From Coniferiporia sulphurascens (taxonomy: Eukaryota; Basidiomycota; Agaricomycetes; Hymenochaetales; Hymenochaetaceae), in the NCBI GenBank assembly GCA_002794785.1, contig NBBA01000017.1, positions 496,001-560,000 on the forward strand: a stretch of DNA of 64,000 nucleotides, in the 5' to 3' direction. The notes under the pieces are model-generated. The model searched no databases. It saw only the letters and a list, made by a program, of their open reading frames with translations, and had not been told where the DNA came from. Each line of letters opens with the position of its first letter. Position 1 is the stretch's first letter. Position numbers and translations under genes: made by a program. Shown one piece after another: positions 11,059-22,552 of the stretch.

Positions 11059-12591
11059 ATGGCTAGTGACGGTGAGGAAGACTATCTTTCCGACAAATTT
11101 CTTCTCCAAGAGGCCGCCGCCTCATCGACATCCGCAAAACCCCACACTTACGCTGAACGCCGCAAGCAAGCCCGGCGACAAGCCGAGCTCAAGAATGCGC
11201 AGAACAGGAAGAAGAGCCGGCGCCAGCTTGAGGAGGAGGCGCGCGAGGAAGGTCTGAGGCGAAGTCTCTTCGAACGCGCGCAGGCGGAGGAGCGCGAGCT
11301 TGGGCTACAGAACAAGGCGATGAGCATGATGCTTAAGATGGGCTTCAAGCCCGGCGAGACTCTCGGGCGAGGTAGCGGTGAGCCAAGTGCATCCGCTCCC
11401 GCGGCCGGCCCCTCGTCCGGTCCACCTAATCTCGCACCTTCGCCTTCGCCCTCGCCCTTGCACCCGGAACCTAACTCCAGTGTCCCCCCAACCAAAGGCC
11501 CCGATCTCCAGCACCGGGCGGTGCCTCTTCCCGTGGACGTATGGACCGGTGCGCGCGCGTTGCCTTCGCTGCCTACCAACCTTGACTACTGAACTGATCC
11601 GAGCCCCACCGTCGCGGCGCGGCGGCGCTCGCACTTTCTTTCTTTCTAACAGGGAAGAAGGGCGTCGGACTCGGTAAACGCGCCGCGTCGCCCGGCGCGG
11701 CGGAGCGCCTCGCAAAGGCCGCGCGCGTCGGCGAAGAAGCGGCGAAGGAGACGTACCGAAGCCGCACACGCGCAGACTACGAGGAGCGTCGCGCGACGGG
11801 ACGGCTCCTTGGCGCGACGCGCACGTTAATATCGCTCGACGAGAAGGCCGGAGTGCAGGTAAGCCCATCTGTTGCTCGGGATGTCCCTTGGGGTTTGCTG
11901 TTGCTATGTTTTCTCTCTCCCCGCTCCCCACTCCATTCCCCTTCCCAACTATCAGCCCTTATAATCAAAGCCCTAAAGGGATTCTTCCCTACGATTATCT
12001 ATTCCCGGGTGTTTCCCCGCGTCAGATTTCCCGCAGAAGGCTAATTCAGTGATGGGGTTGCCACAGTTCAACGCGTTGTCCCTGGACCCGCAAGACACTA
12101 CGACCTTCCCTGCCGAGCTGCTGGAGCTACTCTCCGGCGGCAACGGTGACGGCGACAGCGACGGGGGCCCGGGCGCACGAACACTGCTTGGCGATCGGGA
12201 GACAGAGAGCGAGCGGTTACGGCAACAGATGCAGCTTGACTCCCTGCATCCTCTGGACGACCCTGCACTGGACGGTGAATCTGGCGTAGGTCCAGAGCAA
12301 CCGAAGCCAGCATCCCTTCCGCTGTCACTATCAGAAGAGACCGTCGAAGACGCGAAGGCTTTCCTGCAGCTTGGCGTAAGCATTCTATTTCACAGACGAT
12401 CACTCGCGGGTTCAAGGTCGCCTGGCTGACTATATGCTTCCTTTCTTCTGTAGCCCCAGGACAGGCTGGAGCGCGTCATTCAGTATCTACGTGAAAAGTA
12501 TTATTATTGCTTCTGGTGTGGTACGCAGTACAACGACAAGGAGGACCTTGGTAGTAATTGTCCGGGGGTAGACGAGGACGCACACGATTAG
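11059..12591 (+). CDS. GPATCH11-like G-patch protein with DUF4187 C-terminus
   Basis: RNA-processing factor of the GPATCH11/CCDC75 family; G-patches typically activate DEAH helicases. ATG 11059 opens MASDGEEDYLSDKFL, the conserved family N-terminus. A basic coiled-coil region is followed by the G-patch (MMLKMGFKPGETLGRG, about residues 90-108). A Pro/Ser-rich insertion then separates it from PLPVDVWTG|KKGVGLGKRA, joined by the intron of about 11546-11651. Further exons give EERRATGRLLGATRTL and the Cys-containing DUF4187 end, QYLREKYYYCFWCGTQYND, then DEDAHD. The C-x2-C in YCFWC is typical. The roughly 40-residue Pro/Ser insertion inside the G-patch region is unusual. The family assignment is firm. 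Confidence 0.9.
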
Positions 12592-12998
12592 ACAGGCTCT
12601 GTGTTTGTAGCTTAGGATTTTCATTGGGCTACTCGTCGAATACGACAGTTGTGCAGATGAATGGATTGACTGCACCTATACGAGGATATCGAAAAGAGAT
12701 AGAAAGAAACAAAAGGGAGGACAAAAAGTGAATGAAAGGATGTGAATGCTACCGCAGCCAGTATGGTACAAACAGTGGTGAAACTATGCGTCAAGCGCAA
12801 GTAACGAGGTTGGTACAAGGAGTGTTGAGATTTCGGAAGATAACAAGAGAAGGGGGGAAATAGATATTTAATGGATAAAGAGATGCATAAGAGGAGTAAA
12901 AACAACAAAAAGTAGAGTAGAAAAAAATGACAGTGCTTATGACGGACTCAGTCGTGAATAAGCAAGCAAAAACGAGACGACAAAAAAAATGAGATATG
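12592..12998. other. 3' region between convergent genes
   Basis: About 400 bp, AT-rich and purine-rich on the plus strand, between the G-patch gene and the minus-strand Ser/Pro-rich gene. It holds the 3' UTRs; no gene is seen. Confidence 0.5.
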
Positions 12999-13940
12999 CT
13001 AGGCAATCGGGGCGATTTGCCGGTGGATCGACGAGATCCTAAGACCCGCCTGGTGGTGCTTCACGAACGTCGTGTCGTCCGTACTCAACTCCATAGGACT
13101 GAGGAAGGGGGACCTGCTCTTGCGATCCCACGCGCTATTGCTCCTGCTCCTGCTCTCGGCCACGGGCACGGGGAACGAGAACGCCGCAAACGACTCAGCG
13201 AGCATGGGCGGCAGCGTCGGGAGCATGACGGGTGAGGGGAGCTCTGCAGACGTGCTGCGCGAGCGGTGTTGGGCAAAGGAGGGCGATGTCGGCGACGAGT
13301 GCGGCGAGCGCCGCCGCGCGAAGGAGGATATAGGCGTGCACGACGCGGCGGTGATGTTCAGCCGCTCGAGCGAGCCGCGCCGCGACCTGCGTACGGGCAG
13401 AGGCGGCACCGGCGGCGCCTTACTGACGCTGCTGCTTGCAGAGGAGCGCCGAGAAGAAGCCTGAGGGGGGGCGCGCCCAATATGAATGTGAGTTCGACGC
13501 AGATCAGGGATCAGGGGCACTTCTGCACTTACCCTCGGGCGTTCCAAGTCACCGTTATAATCTGAAAGCGCCGACACACTTCCGCGGCGTGGCTAAGGCA
13601 CCCGGCGCATATTCAGGAACGTTCCTTGCATCCGTAATAACTGCTAATAACTCACTGTCGACGAATAAGGCGAGAATCGCGCTGCTTTGATATTTCCCGA
13701 GCTCGCCCGCCTTTTAAAGTCGCCCTTCTTATCCGGTGCGTCGTATTGCGAGACAACGATAGTTGGAGATGGCTCCCGGACCACTTGCGGCCTCAATGGA
13801 GCATGAGCGGTGTAAGGAGAGGCTGAAGGAGATGAAGAAGGGGAAGAAAAGGGAGACAGTGAGCTTGAGCCAGGAGAGGCGGATTCAGTGGAGAGCCCGA
13901 GAGAGGACATGAGCTCGACGAAAGACGGAAGAGCAGCCAT
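12999..13940 (-). CDS. Unrecognised Ser/Pro/Arg-rich protein
   Basis: Three exons fit exactly: 13940-13656, 13592-13533 and 13460-12999, separated by introns of 63 and 72 nt with GTGAGT and GTAAGT donors. All junctions are phase 0, giving about 268 residues. It begins MAALPSFVELMSSLGLSTES, a hydrophobic/helical start also seen in fungal proteins of unknown function. After that it is dominated by Ser, Pro and Arg (SSSLSPFSSPSSSP; RRSSASSSV; PPVPPLPVRRSRRGS) with many RxxS-type sites. It ends ISSIHRQIAPIA. No catalytic domain, signal peptide or membrane span is visible. It may be a phosphorylated, mostly disordered regulator (inference). Confidence 0.65.
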
Positions 13941-14849
13941 TCTTTGGGCAGAGGAGGGGGCGACGCTGGGAGGCCAGGGGAGTGAGCAGAGCAGTATATA
14001 AGCCAGCGGGCGGTCGGATGATCGGTGGCATGGCGCGTATACGAGCCGGTTGCCAGAGCATTTGCGCGCTATCCGTTATTGTGAGGGCACCGAAATAAGA
14101 TGCAATCAAGTGGAGAGTGAGTACACAACCTGGAAATGGCGAGGAACAGCAACGCTCGCGAGGTGGCCCGCCTCCGTCGCTAAGGCGACTTTGCTGCGAA
14201 ACCATCCAGATTCGGTCTGTGCCTTGGGCCGCGGTTGTCAGTATAAACCTGCGCAGTGCGCCGCAGGTAGCTGCCATTGGCGTCGTCACGGCGTGTCGAG
14301 CAGAGCGGCTACACATTGCAAGTAATGTCGGGTCTGCGTTTGGCCGTGCTTGATGAGTGGAAGATTACAATATTGGCGTGTATATATGTTGTATATGTCT
14401 GGCTACGTGGGAGCGTCGTGACTTAGAAGCTATGGCAATATCCAACGCGCTCTGTCAACGCTTGCAGTCCACCGTTTGCCCCCATCAGGCCAATCCAGAC
14501 ACCTCGATACCGTGCACACACAACGTCGGGAATCCACCCCGTCGCCACATAGCCATCTCCGTTACCGACCTCAGTCTTGCTAGCTGGCCCCCATTGGGGC
14601 ATCTGTTGCCAATGTACAGCATCGCTCTTGCCGCGCACAACAACACAAACATGCAGACGGAGATTACCGACATACGTCGGATTTACACTCACACAGTCTT
14701 TCAGCGCCCGTGGGGCTACAACTGCAGGACAGATGCCGATGAATTGTCACGTACTCCGGCATGCCGTTGAATTGGTCTACAACAATGCCGGACCCTGTAA
14801 TATACGATGGCGGATATGCGAGAAAAATACACGTGCAGGCCGCTGCCTA
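13941..14849. other. Intergenic region
   Basis: About 900 bp between two minus-strand genes. It should contain the promoter of the Ser/Pro-rich gene and the 3' UTR of RPB12. Open frames here overlap on both strands and show no recognisable domain. Confidence 0.5.
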
Positions 14850-15297
14850 TTACCGCGCCTCAAACTGCACCACTAGCCGAAGGTTCAGGAACCAAGACAC
14901 AAGCTCAGCGCGAGAAGGCAGAAACGGGAGAAGCAAGCAAGGGGGTACGCACTCCGCTTCGTCCGCGACTTGTACATGATTCGGTGCCCGCACTCCCTGC
15001 ACCGTATCGGCTCACGAGACTTGATTTCGTTCCGCGCGCCGCAATCTGCGCACCGGCACAGTATCACATCCCGGCGAAATTATTGCAGTTTCCAGTTAGA
15101 CCCGTCGATATTTTCAGTCGGACGCAGGTGAAAAAGGTGTGAAGCGGCGTGCGTGGACTTCTGTGAATCCGAGTTGTTCTGGGGGCAGCACAGAAGAAGA
15201 GGAACTCACCTGCGCAGAGGTACACCGGAGTATCTCGCTGCACGTATGCGGATTGGCCTCCGAACGACTGGCCCGCGGATTGCTGGTAGCTGTTCAT
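14850..15297 (-). CDS. RPB12: RNA polymerase I/II/III shared subunit Rpb12 (RPABC4, RPC10)
   Basis: Small zinc-ribbon subunit common to all three nuclear RNA polymerases. Three exons are 15297-15210, 15045-14953 and 14872-14850, giving 67 residues. ATG 15297 begins [14 protein letters not shown]. The first junction (GCA G|gtgagt...cag|AT TGC) restores the zinc-ribbon [12 protein letters not shown]. The second (CGG A|gtgcgt...ctag|TG GTG) restores the near-invariant end TKRMVQFEAR, encoded by a 23-nt last exon. Both CxxC pairs are present (LCADCG; IRCRECG). Length and ends match the family exactly. Confidence 0.97.
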
Positions 15298-15771
15298 TGT
15301 GCTGGAGGACTGCGAGAGCTCGAGTCCAAATTTCCTTTCGTGTGACTAAACCCGTTATGACGACATCACGTGGTATGCTGCTTACTCAGCCGGCGGTCGG
15401 GAAATAAGTGGACGAAATATATTACTTGCGTAACGATAACACACGGAGAAAAAATGGACGATGGGGGAAGTACAGACAAAATTAGCTAGTCGATTCGGCC
15501 GAGAATAGAAAGACGACTCCCCCCTGACTTACAACACGAGCGCATAGAGAAGTGGTATTACATGCATAAGACGTGATTCCCCCCGCACATTGAGTTGCCG
15601 GCTCAGCAGCTAGTCTCAAAGTACAGGTTCAGGCTTCGAAGCGCGCAAAGTTAGAGCTTCTGCACCAGGGTCGGAAGCGTACTGTTCATACAAACAGTGC
15701 AGACACACCGCGCTTCCCAGACTCCACTGTCTGCCGAAGCCAGGTATGCGCAATGTCCTCGGCCCTCGTCC
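15298..15771. other. Intergenic spacer between tandem minus-strand genes
   Basis: About 470 bp, presumably the RPB12 promoter and the 3' UTR of the upstream DUF6593 gene. Nothing distinctive is seen. Confidence 0.5.
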
Positions 15772-16615
15772 TCACCAATAGCCGTGCACCCTGAACCAGA
15801 GATGCACGAGGCAGGTTACGACAAGACGATCCAGGATATTCTCCGCGCTTGGTGCGACACGTAACTCGAGTTTCCCCTGTGTCCATGTTGCAATTGTCCT
15901 ACCGGACGGATCGACGCACTGTCGGATGTACGGAGATTGCAGTCAGCCGGCATCTATGCGGAGCCGTACGGACGGTAGTGTAAGATGGAAAGACGTACAA
16001 AAAGGTCAGCCCCGTCATCCGTCATCTTCCATTTGTACTCCGAGCCGTTCGCAATGAACCTTCTTGATCTATAATGCGTTCGTAAGTCAGATTATATTAT
16101 TATATTATATGCGTGGGTGCGGCAGCAGCGCCAAGAGCGAGTGTGAAGGAAGCGTGGTGGATAAGGAGGGGGACTGGGTCAATGTATGCGTACTTGCTGC
16201 TCTGATTCTTGCGTTTTCGAATTTCTTGTAACTGAAGCTATTTCCCGTTGAGACCGCATATAATTTTCGCTCGCGTTTTGGCACCTACCACATGAACGCC
16301 GAACTGCACTTGGCCACCGAAGTTATTGATCCAGTGTATTTCACCGGCAATCTCCCACCTGCGTGCGTTGATATTCCACCTCTCAAAGGTCGTGACGGTC
16401 TCCGCCACACCAGGAATGGTCAAGAACTACACAAGGAATTTGCGCGGATAAATTGGGGGAGTCAGTGCATTGAGAATGTCACAACGGCCTACTTTGTAGA
16501 GGTGCAGTGCCTCCAGGGCGGTTCCTAGGTCCAGGAAGACGCTGAACGTGCGCATGTCGTTGACGTCCTGAGGAGCCGGGAAGCGCCAAAGCAGAACAAT
16601 ATCTTCGCCAGACAT
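15772..16615 (-). CDS. DUF6593-family protein (copy 2)
   Basis: Second member of this mushroom-typical family; function unknown. ATG 16615 begins MSGEDIVLLWRFP. Joined exons give FSVFLDLGTALEALHLYK, then FLTIPGVAETVTTFERW, EIAGEIHWINNFGGQVQFG and LQEIRKRKNQSSK. Next come RRFIANGSEYKWKMTDDGAD and the C-terminal CVDPSGRTIATWTQGKLEL, then LDRLVVTCLVHLWFRVHGYW. The order charged strand, basic linker, FIANGxEYKWK and C-terminal hydrophobic helix matches DUF6593. It differs clearly from the copy at 4214-5094, so this is not a recent duplication. Four introns with GT-AG ends were inferred. Confidence 0.8.
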
Positions 16616-18579
16616 GTTTCAGATACGTTTCAGTCGAGACGCGAGTTTATACGCGAAGTTTGGGGCTTTTTGGACAAGGGGGGGAGAGGGGGGGGGAGAG
16701 GAACGTGGGCCGTGAAGCGAAAAGAGGTGGCTCGTCAGGAGGGATTGATCACAGGCCCAGAGATGTTGCTGAAGATATATGTATGACGCCTTCCGTTAGC
16801 GCCAAACGATTGCTCCGCCGACAACTATTATCTGGTGTCTGGATGGATTGCACGATTTCATTTTTTTTGGGAAGAGATAGGTGTTAGAGTGCTGGGATCG
16901 GAGGTACACCACGAGACGAGACAAAGCAGCTCATGCGCTTCTACGCACGCTTCGGGGAAGCCTGCGAACGGAGCTGGAAAATGAAATGCGAGCCCTTTCA
17001 CATCGCTCAGGCATAGAAGATAGATCTTCATCCGGCAAAGTCCGCCCGGGTAGCGGCCCCACTCACACCGAATTCAGTGGGCACTTTCACCCTGAGGCCG
17101 ACACGATATCTTGGACGCACATGTGCATGTGCAACTTTACACTCGTCCCCCCTTTAATCGTAAAGGGGAGACTTGCCTTTCTCGTGTATGGCTTACATTC
17201 GTGCCGGAACGGAGCAAAACGCCAGGTGGACGGCTATGCAGGGGTGCAAGCAGGGCAAGCATCCTGCGGATACAGGGGGAAAGTCGTGACAAAGATGTAG
17301 CCAGCACGTTATCGATGCACATCCGGCCATTTTGCGGTATTCGTCCGTGAGGACAGTGAAGATGGAGGGTGGTTACCGGACGGGACTCGACAGTTTAGCA
17401 TAGCGAGCCTGAGATGCAAGGAACGATGGTCCAGATAGCTCTGCTAGACGGTCATGGTGCATCGATATCGTCCATACTGTGTACCCGAGCAAGGCTGGGG
17501 ATACACTGAGGCGAATAGCAATACAGCATAAGCGAGATGAATGCCCGACCCGGTAGGGAGTTGGATGTTTCGACCGGCATACATGATGATCTTGACGAGA
17601 ATGGCAAAAAGTATTAATGGAAAAAAATCAGCGTGACTCAGATGATTGGTAGCTGATTACGGGTCGAAGGCGCGTGGCGCTCTTGGGACTCTAGTTCAAG
17701 CATTGTCAATAGTCCAGACGCGCAAGATAACCTAAAGGTTAATTACACTACTCGTTCCTAGTGACAAAGATTTGCCTTTATGTCTGCTGTGCGACGCGTA
17801 TCGGTCTGTCTCAGTTCCCCCGGGATGCGCTCGAAGCACCGATCTAACTTTGCGTGAGATCGCCCATGGTCATAAAGAGGCACAAGATCATATCGAGAGG
17901 CTAACAGACTTCAAGTTTTCTACATATTGAATGTGGAGTACGTTTCGGCGAGTCGGATCGATATCAGTCACGACTGCGCAGTCTCCCCGTACCCGTGTGG
18001 CCAGCCAATGATCACTGAGAGCACTCCTCTCCTCCGCGGCCTGCGTCTCAGTTTCAAGCAAAAGATAATCGCAGCCGCACGTGAAACAAGTCGCAAGGCA
18101 TTTTTGTCGCACGCCGGCTGTACCGAAAGTAAGAGAACACAAGGCTGGCTTTTTTCTGTGCAGAATGTCTGGCCGCGGTTCAATCACGGTGGGCGCATCA
18201 AACCCTCACAACTGAGGATCCCTCCATTTGAGAAGATCAAGAGTATTTATATCCAGGCGCGCCCGATTGAGCGCGTCCACGCTGAGACAAGCGGCCAAAC
18301 CCAGGGAACAGGAAGAAAGAAAGAAGGAAAGAAGGAGAGAAAGGAAAATAAATAAAAAAAGAAAGTTTCACGCAGCTAAAGCGGAGGACATTTCTACGGG
18401 ACCGGTCGCTCTCCGGTGGAGGGCAAAGGCCGCACCGGCTGCCTTGAGCCGAAGCGGCACAGTACGTGTCATAGAAAATGAGTCAGCATAAATTAACTTT
18501 AGTCACCACGTTTCGCATAAGGCTCCCCCCGCCTTTCGCCCCGCCTTGTGCAGCGCTCACCGTCTGCACTCAGTAGCAA
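16616..18579. other. Long divergent intergenic region upstream of the bZIP gene
   Basis: About 2 kb between divergent DUF6593 and bZIP genes. It contains a G-run near 16678-16697 and a purine tract of GAAA/GGAA units at about 18300-18365. Two AP-1-like sites lie near the bZIP start (listed separately). Open frames such as 16881-17300 show no recognisable domain. Confidence 0.5.
18479..18505. promoter_or_regulatory. Pair of AP-1/Yap-type binding sites upstream of the bZIP gene
   Basis: TGAGTCA at 18479-18485 and TTAGTCA at 18499-18505 lie 75-101 bp before the bZIP start. Both match AP-1/Yap half-site pairs (TGAGTCA; TTAGTCA). The gene encodes a factor with the Yap-type basic region, so autoregulation is possible. 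The sites are seen directly; binding is inferred. Confidence 0.45.
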
Positions 18580-20572
18580 ATGTCCACCATGGCCGAAGGA
18601 AGAGAGCGCGACTCGCGCAGCATGTCCCACGATTACGCAGAGGCACGTCTTATCTTGCTGATCATTACCCGTTCTTTAATCAAAGTTTCTCGGACCGCAG
18701 GATTCGGACAATGATGTCGCTGACGGGAGGGAAGGAAGTTCAAATGCACCAGGCAAACCTGGCAGGAAGAAGAATCCCAAGTGAGCGCTGCGCCCCCACC
18801 GTCTCGTGCGGCCGCCACTAACGGCTTTTGTCTAGCTCTGCAGCAGCCCGGCGTGACCAGAACCGTATTGCACAACGTGAATTCCGCCTACGCAAGCAAC
18901 AAAGGGTAAGCGTTCCTCCGTCATCCCCGTCCCTGATTATATTCCTCATCGTCGTGTGCGCAGATTCGCGACCTTGAAGCGCGCGTAGAGATCCTCTCAG
19001 GTAGCAAGGATGAAACCTTCTCAGAGCTGCGAAATATCGTCAAGGGTGTGTACTTGATTTATTTTCCCTGATGTCTGCGTTTCCACTATCTGACATGGCA
19101 ACGCTTATCTCTCCTTGGATTAAAAGACCTTATGCAAGAAAACCAAACCCTTCGTAACTTAATTCGCAGCCTGGGCAGCTACATCGGCGACGGTCTCGGT
19201 GGTATTCTGCCCTCGATTGGTTTCGAGCGTCCTGCGGACTTTGTGGACTTTATCAACCGCGCTGAAACGGACACAGCATTCGATGGCTTCCAGCGTCGTA
19301 AGAAAGCCTCACAATCTGGTGGGAGCACTGGTAGCCCGGGAGTGAATATAAATCTGGCGAGAAAACGTACTCATGACGATGACGATCCCGCGCGGAAGCG
19401 CGCGAAAGGGCTCGATGACAATGACCGTCTGTCCCTGAACGGCTCAGGCTCTGGTAAGGGCCATACCGACGGCGGCGCCAGCCGTTACCCGCCCATGCTC
19501 GTTCCAATAAGCCCTGCATCCGGTGGCACTAGTAACACCTTTTACCCGCCTCCGGGCAGGTCGCAGGACGTCGGGCTGTTTTCTGAACTGCTACAAGGTC
19601 AAGGTGGAAGCACGGCTTCGGCTATGTATATGACGGGACCTGCGTCCGAAGCGCCGAGCTACAACGCGTCGCCAAATATGTCTACCGGGACGCAGTATCC
19701 TACTACATTTCACCCTCCTATTGGTGTCCAGCACACTCTCGGAGCACAGAACTATATGTCGAACTCCCCCATAGCTTCAAGTTCCGGCGGCCCGGTCCCC
19801 ACTCCCCCATCCACCACTTCACAAAATGACAATCAGGATGATTCTATTGACGATCCGAAGTTGCAGGAGGCAACAAAACTAATACAGTATGTGACTTCAT
19901 ATGGTCAGGAAAACGGGTGCGAGTAAAAATTGACATGAATAATAGCTACCACTTGGACAACTACAAACGGAACAACGCATACTGTCTACCACAGTCCCTG
20001 AGGCCCACGTTAGTTCAAAGGTATGGCCAGAAGTTGCTCTGCTTCGCTATTCATCGTATTTAAAAATGTTGCATCTTCTTTCTCAGGACGGTTCCCCATG
20101 GTAAAATTAAATCTGATGGGCAGTGTATCACAACTCTGATTTTTCTTACAGAAAGCGTTATTGACAGTATCCCTCATCCCGAGCTACGGGACAGGATGAT
20201 CCTACTTCGAGGTTCGTTAATCTTCATCGTGCGCTAATAATAAGCTTTCTGATTGCGTTTTCCCTCTAGGCCGCTTCGATCTTGTAGACACTCTACATGA
20301 ATACGCAAAATCGCTGACGTTGCATGGTGACGATGTCTTGGCGCACAATAATTGGGAGATAGGAGAAACGTGGCTGAGGCACCATGGGTACGACACGCTA
20401 GCAATGCGCGATCGTTTGTATATTATCGAAGCTGACGGCATTTTATAGGTTCCTGGTTGATCAGCCTGTTTTGAATATATGCAACCGTTGGAGACGTGAA
20501 CGCGGGGAACCCGAGTTGCTTCTATCAGATATCACACACTCCTCCCAACCGGATATCCCGTCGGCGGCTTAA
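18580..20572 (+). CDS. Yap-type bZIP transcription factor with DUF3425-like C-terminal domain
   Basis: Nuclear DNA-binding regulator. The basic region reads ARRDQNRIAQREFRLRKQQR (about residues 50-70) and carries the NxxAQxxFR signature of AP-1/Yap/Pap factors. It is interrupted by introns whose removal gives PNSAAARR and QQRIRDLEARVEIL, running into the zipper. A polar middle region (Gly/Ser/Pro, with a KRAK-type basic patch) follows. The C-terminal domain spans several exons: YHLDNYKRNNAYCLPQSLRP, IDSIPHPELRDRMILLRGRF, GDDVLAHNNWEIGETWLRHH, FLVDQPVLNICNRWRRERGE. This matches the DUF3425 domain found with fungal bZIPs. Two in-frame ATGs (18580, 18589) are possible starts. The first intron appears to use a GC donor (GAG|gcacgt, 18643-18700). 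The role is unknown; such factors often control stress or secondary metabolism. Confidence 0.9.
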
Positions 20573-20871
20573 TTGCTTATTGCGTTCTATGTCGCCATAT
20601 TTTCTCTTGCCTTTTTTTCTTCTTCGCCCGGTATCTATATTGTTGTCCTACCGCGCCCGAATCCCATCCGATATTTGCATGGCATTAATGGTGTCACGCT
20701 TTATTTGCTCGTTTAAAATAGATTATGCAGGGTTGTTCGAAATAGTGGTCGCATTACAATTGTTGTAGTAATTAGGCTGATGGACGACGCTGAAGAAAAG
20801 GCGGAGTCAAGCTATTGGACGGAGACACTATGTTTGTGAAAATGGGAGAACGTACGTTTGTGAAATCCCGT
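20573..20871. other. 3' region between convergent bZIP and uS14m genes
   Basis: About 300 bp, AT-rich; the 3' UTRs of both genes. Nothing else is seen. Confidence 0.5.
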
Positions 20872-21307
20872 TTACCAGGACGCCTTACTCACGCCGGGCA
20901 AGAGGCCTTGAAGTGCCTTGAGGCGGAATTGATGCTGTAGAAAACAGAACAAACATTGTCAGCACCTCCCATAATGACAGCACTCCCATTTGCACCAGCA
21001 CATGGCCGATCCATACAGGGCAAACGCCCAAAAAACAGAATAGCAGTCCACATACCCGACACAGCGCAAACTCGCCAATGACACCCCTCCCACGTCCACT
21101 CTCATAACAGCGGTTCTTGACCGTCGTCGGGCGCGTGTACTTGTCGAAGGTGTTGAGCTGGAGCTGCGCCTGGTAGCGCACCTGCGGCGGGAGGCCCTGG
21201 TTGCGCGCGACGTAGAGGTACGCACGCCGCAGGACCTCGTTGTCCTTGACTCCCTGCCGCGCCTTCATGTCGCGCACTACTCGTATGTTCTTTGCGAATT
21301 TCGGCAT
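20872..21307 (-). CDS. MRP2: Mitochondrial small-subunit ribosomal protein uS14m
   Basis: Small-subunit ribosomal protein of mitochondria. ATG 21307 begins MPKFAKNIRVVRDMKARQ. The conserved core reads LRRAYLYVARNQGLPPQVR and TRPTTVKNRCYESGRGRGVI, then EFALCR. The intron 20935-21055 (GTATGT donor, CTACAG acceptor) joins CGG to CAT and restores LCRHQFRLKALQGLLPGVSK, ending ASW, the typical S14 tail. The total is about 105 aa, near the length of yeast Mrp2. The intron (about 120 nt) is somewhat longer than usual here. No long presequence is present. Confidence 0.95.
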
Positions 21308-22273
21308 CCCTTCCCTGAGGCTTGTGAGGTTGAGGCACTGGCGGGTGCGTCGGGAGGCTTGCTGGCTGCAAAAGACGGTGTGTTACATAATCAGATGCAT
21401 TCCGGCTTCTTCCGGGAAAGTAACGTTGCTCTTATGTAATAGACACCGTGAAAGGTGTGCATAACTTGTAGAACTCGACTTCAGGCCTAGCGGTCTATCC
21501 TGTGCATACCAATTGCCTTGTATACGCTTGTGCTTGTAACCTTCACATATTCCATCGGATTTGCCTAATATCCAGTGTTCCGGTCGCTCCGTGTAGATGT
21601 ATTCATTAAACCAGTGCTCTATGCTACCATATATAATCTTATCGAGATCACTGAGTGCTGTTACAAGAATGGGCATTCCAGCACCCGGAAAAGAAGAAGA
21701 CGTGTTCCATTGTAATAGCACCGAGCTTCCTTGTCGTCCCTATCAGCTTGAAGCCGCAGTGGGAGTCGCACACAATTAATGGAAGGTTCAGGTTGCCGCG
21801 GAATAGAAATCCCCAGGCTTTGACAAGCGAATGGGCGTATCGCTCTGCGGAGTTATGCTGCTTCGCATGAACGCGTTTTGGAACTCGGCGTGATAGGGGG
21901 GAGTATCGAGACTAGACAATGATGGCCGTAGATGTTTTTTTTTTCTTTTTTTGCGGATCTGAGCTCGAGCGTTCAAGTTGCAGGCAAATGAACTGTCGGC
22001 TCCGACGAAAAAGGAAGTACATCCTCGCCCGGCGACCATCGCCGAGTCTTCCCTGCCTCTCAACCACCGCCAGCACCGTTTTTTCTCTCTCGCTGGAATC
22101 GGACCACATCCCGGGATACGATAGAAATGTGCTGTTGACGCCGAGGTACGACGTCCGCAGCCTAGCCGTTTGTTTCCAGCGGCGTTCTGAGTCCCAAATT
22201 CCGAATTCTGACGCCGAAACGGAAGATTTTGACGCAGGAACTCGAACATCCCTTCAGGCCCATTTCATCTGGC
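21308..22273. other. Divergent intergenic region
   Basis: About 970 bp between the uS14m gene and the small membrane-protein gene. It includes a T-rich stretch near 21935-21955. No gene is recognised. Confidence 0.5.
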
Positions 22274-22552
22274 ATGCTCAGACCTTTCGCCCTCCGGCTG
22301 TCCACCAGCCAGCGCCGCTCGTTCATATCCTCGCTCTTCACTGCGACCTTCTTCGCGTCCATCATTACCGTAGCCGCATCGAGCATCCTCCCGTGCCCTG
22401 CGCGCAAACCGCGTGTCGAATTCGCCGGTGACGGCTCGGACTACTCGTCCTCGGATCGGGAGCTGGTTGGGTCGTCTGGTGTGTCCCCCAAGCGTGGTAC
22501 TGCCGAGAGAAAGGCTAGGAGATGGATTGAGGAGAGGCCGCCTGGGTTATAG
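22274..22552 (+). CDS. Small single-span membrane protein, probably mitochondrial
   Basis: ATG 22274 gives a 92-residue protein without introns. The N-terminus is Arg/Ser-rich and free of acidic residues (MLRPFALRLSTSQRRSF), as in mitochondrial presequences. One hydrophobic span follows (SSLFTATFFASIITVAASSI), then a short C-P-A-R motif. The tail is polar and ends KARRWIEERPPGL. The layout resembles small inner-membrane assembly factors, but I cannot name the family. An in-frame ATG-less extension upstream exists and is not preferred. Confidence 0.55.
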   Translation: MLRPFALRLSTSQRRSFISSLFTATFFASIITVAASSILPCPARKPRVEFAGDGSDYSSSDRELVGSSGVSPKRGTAERKARRWIEERPPGL

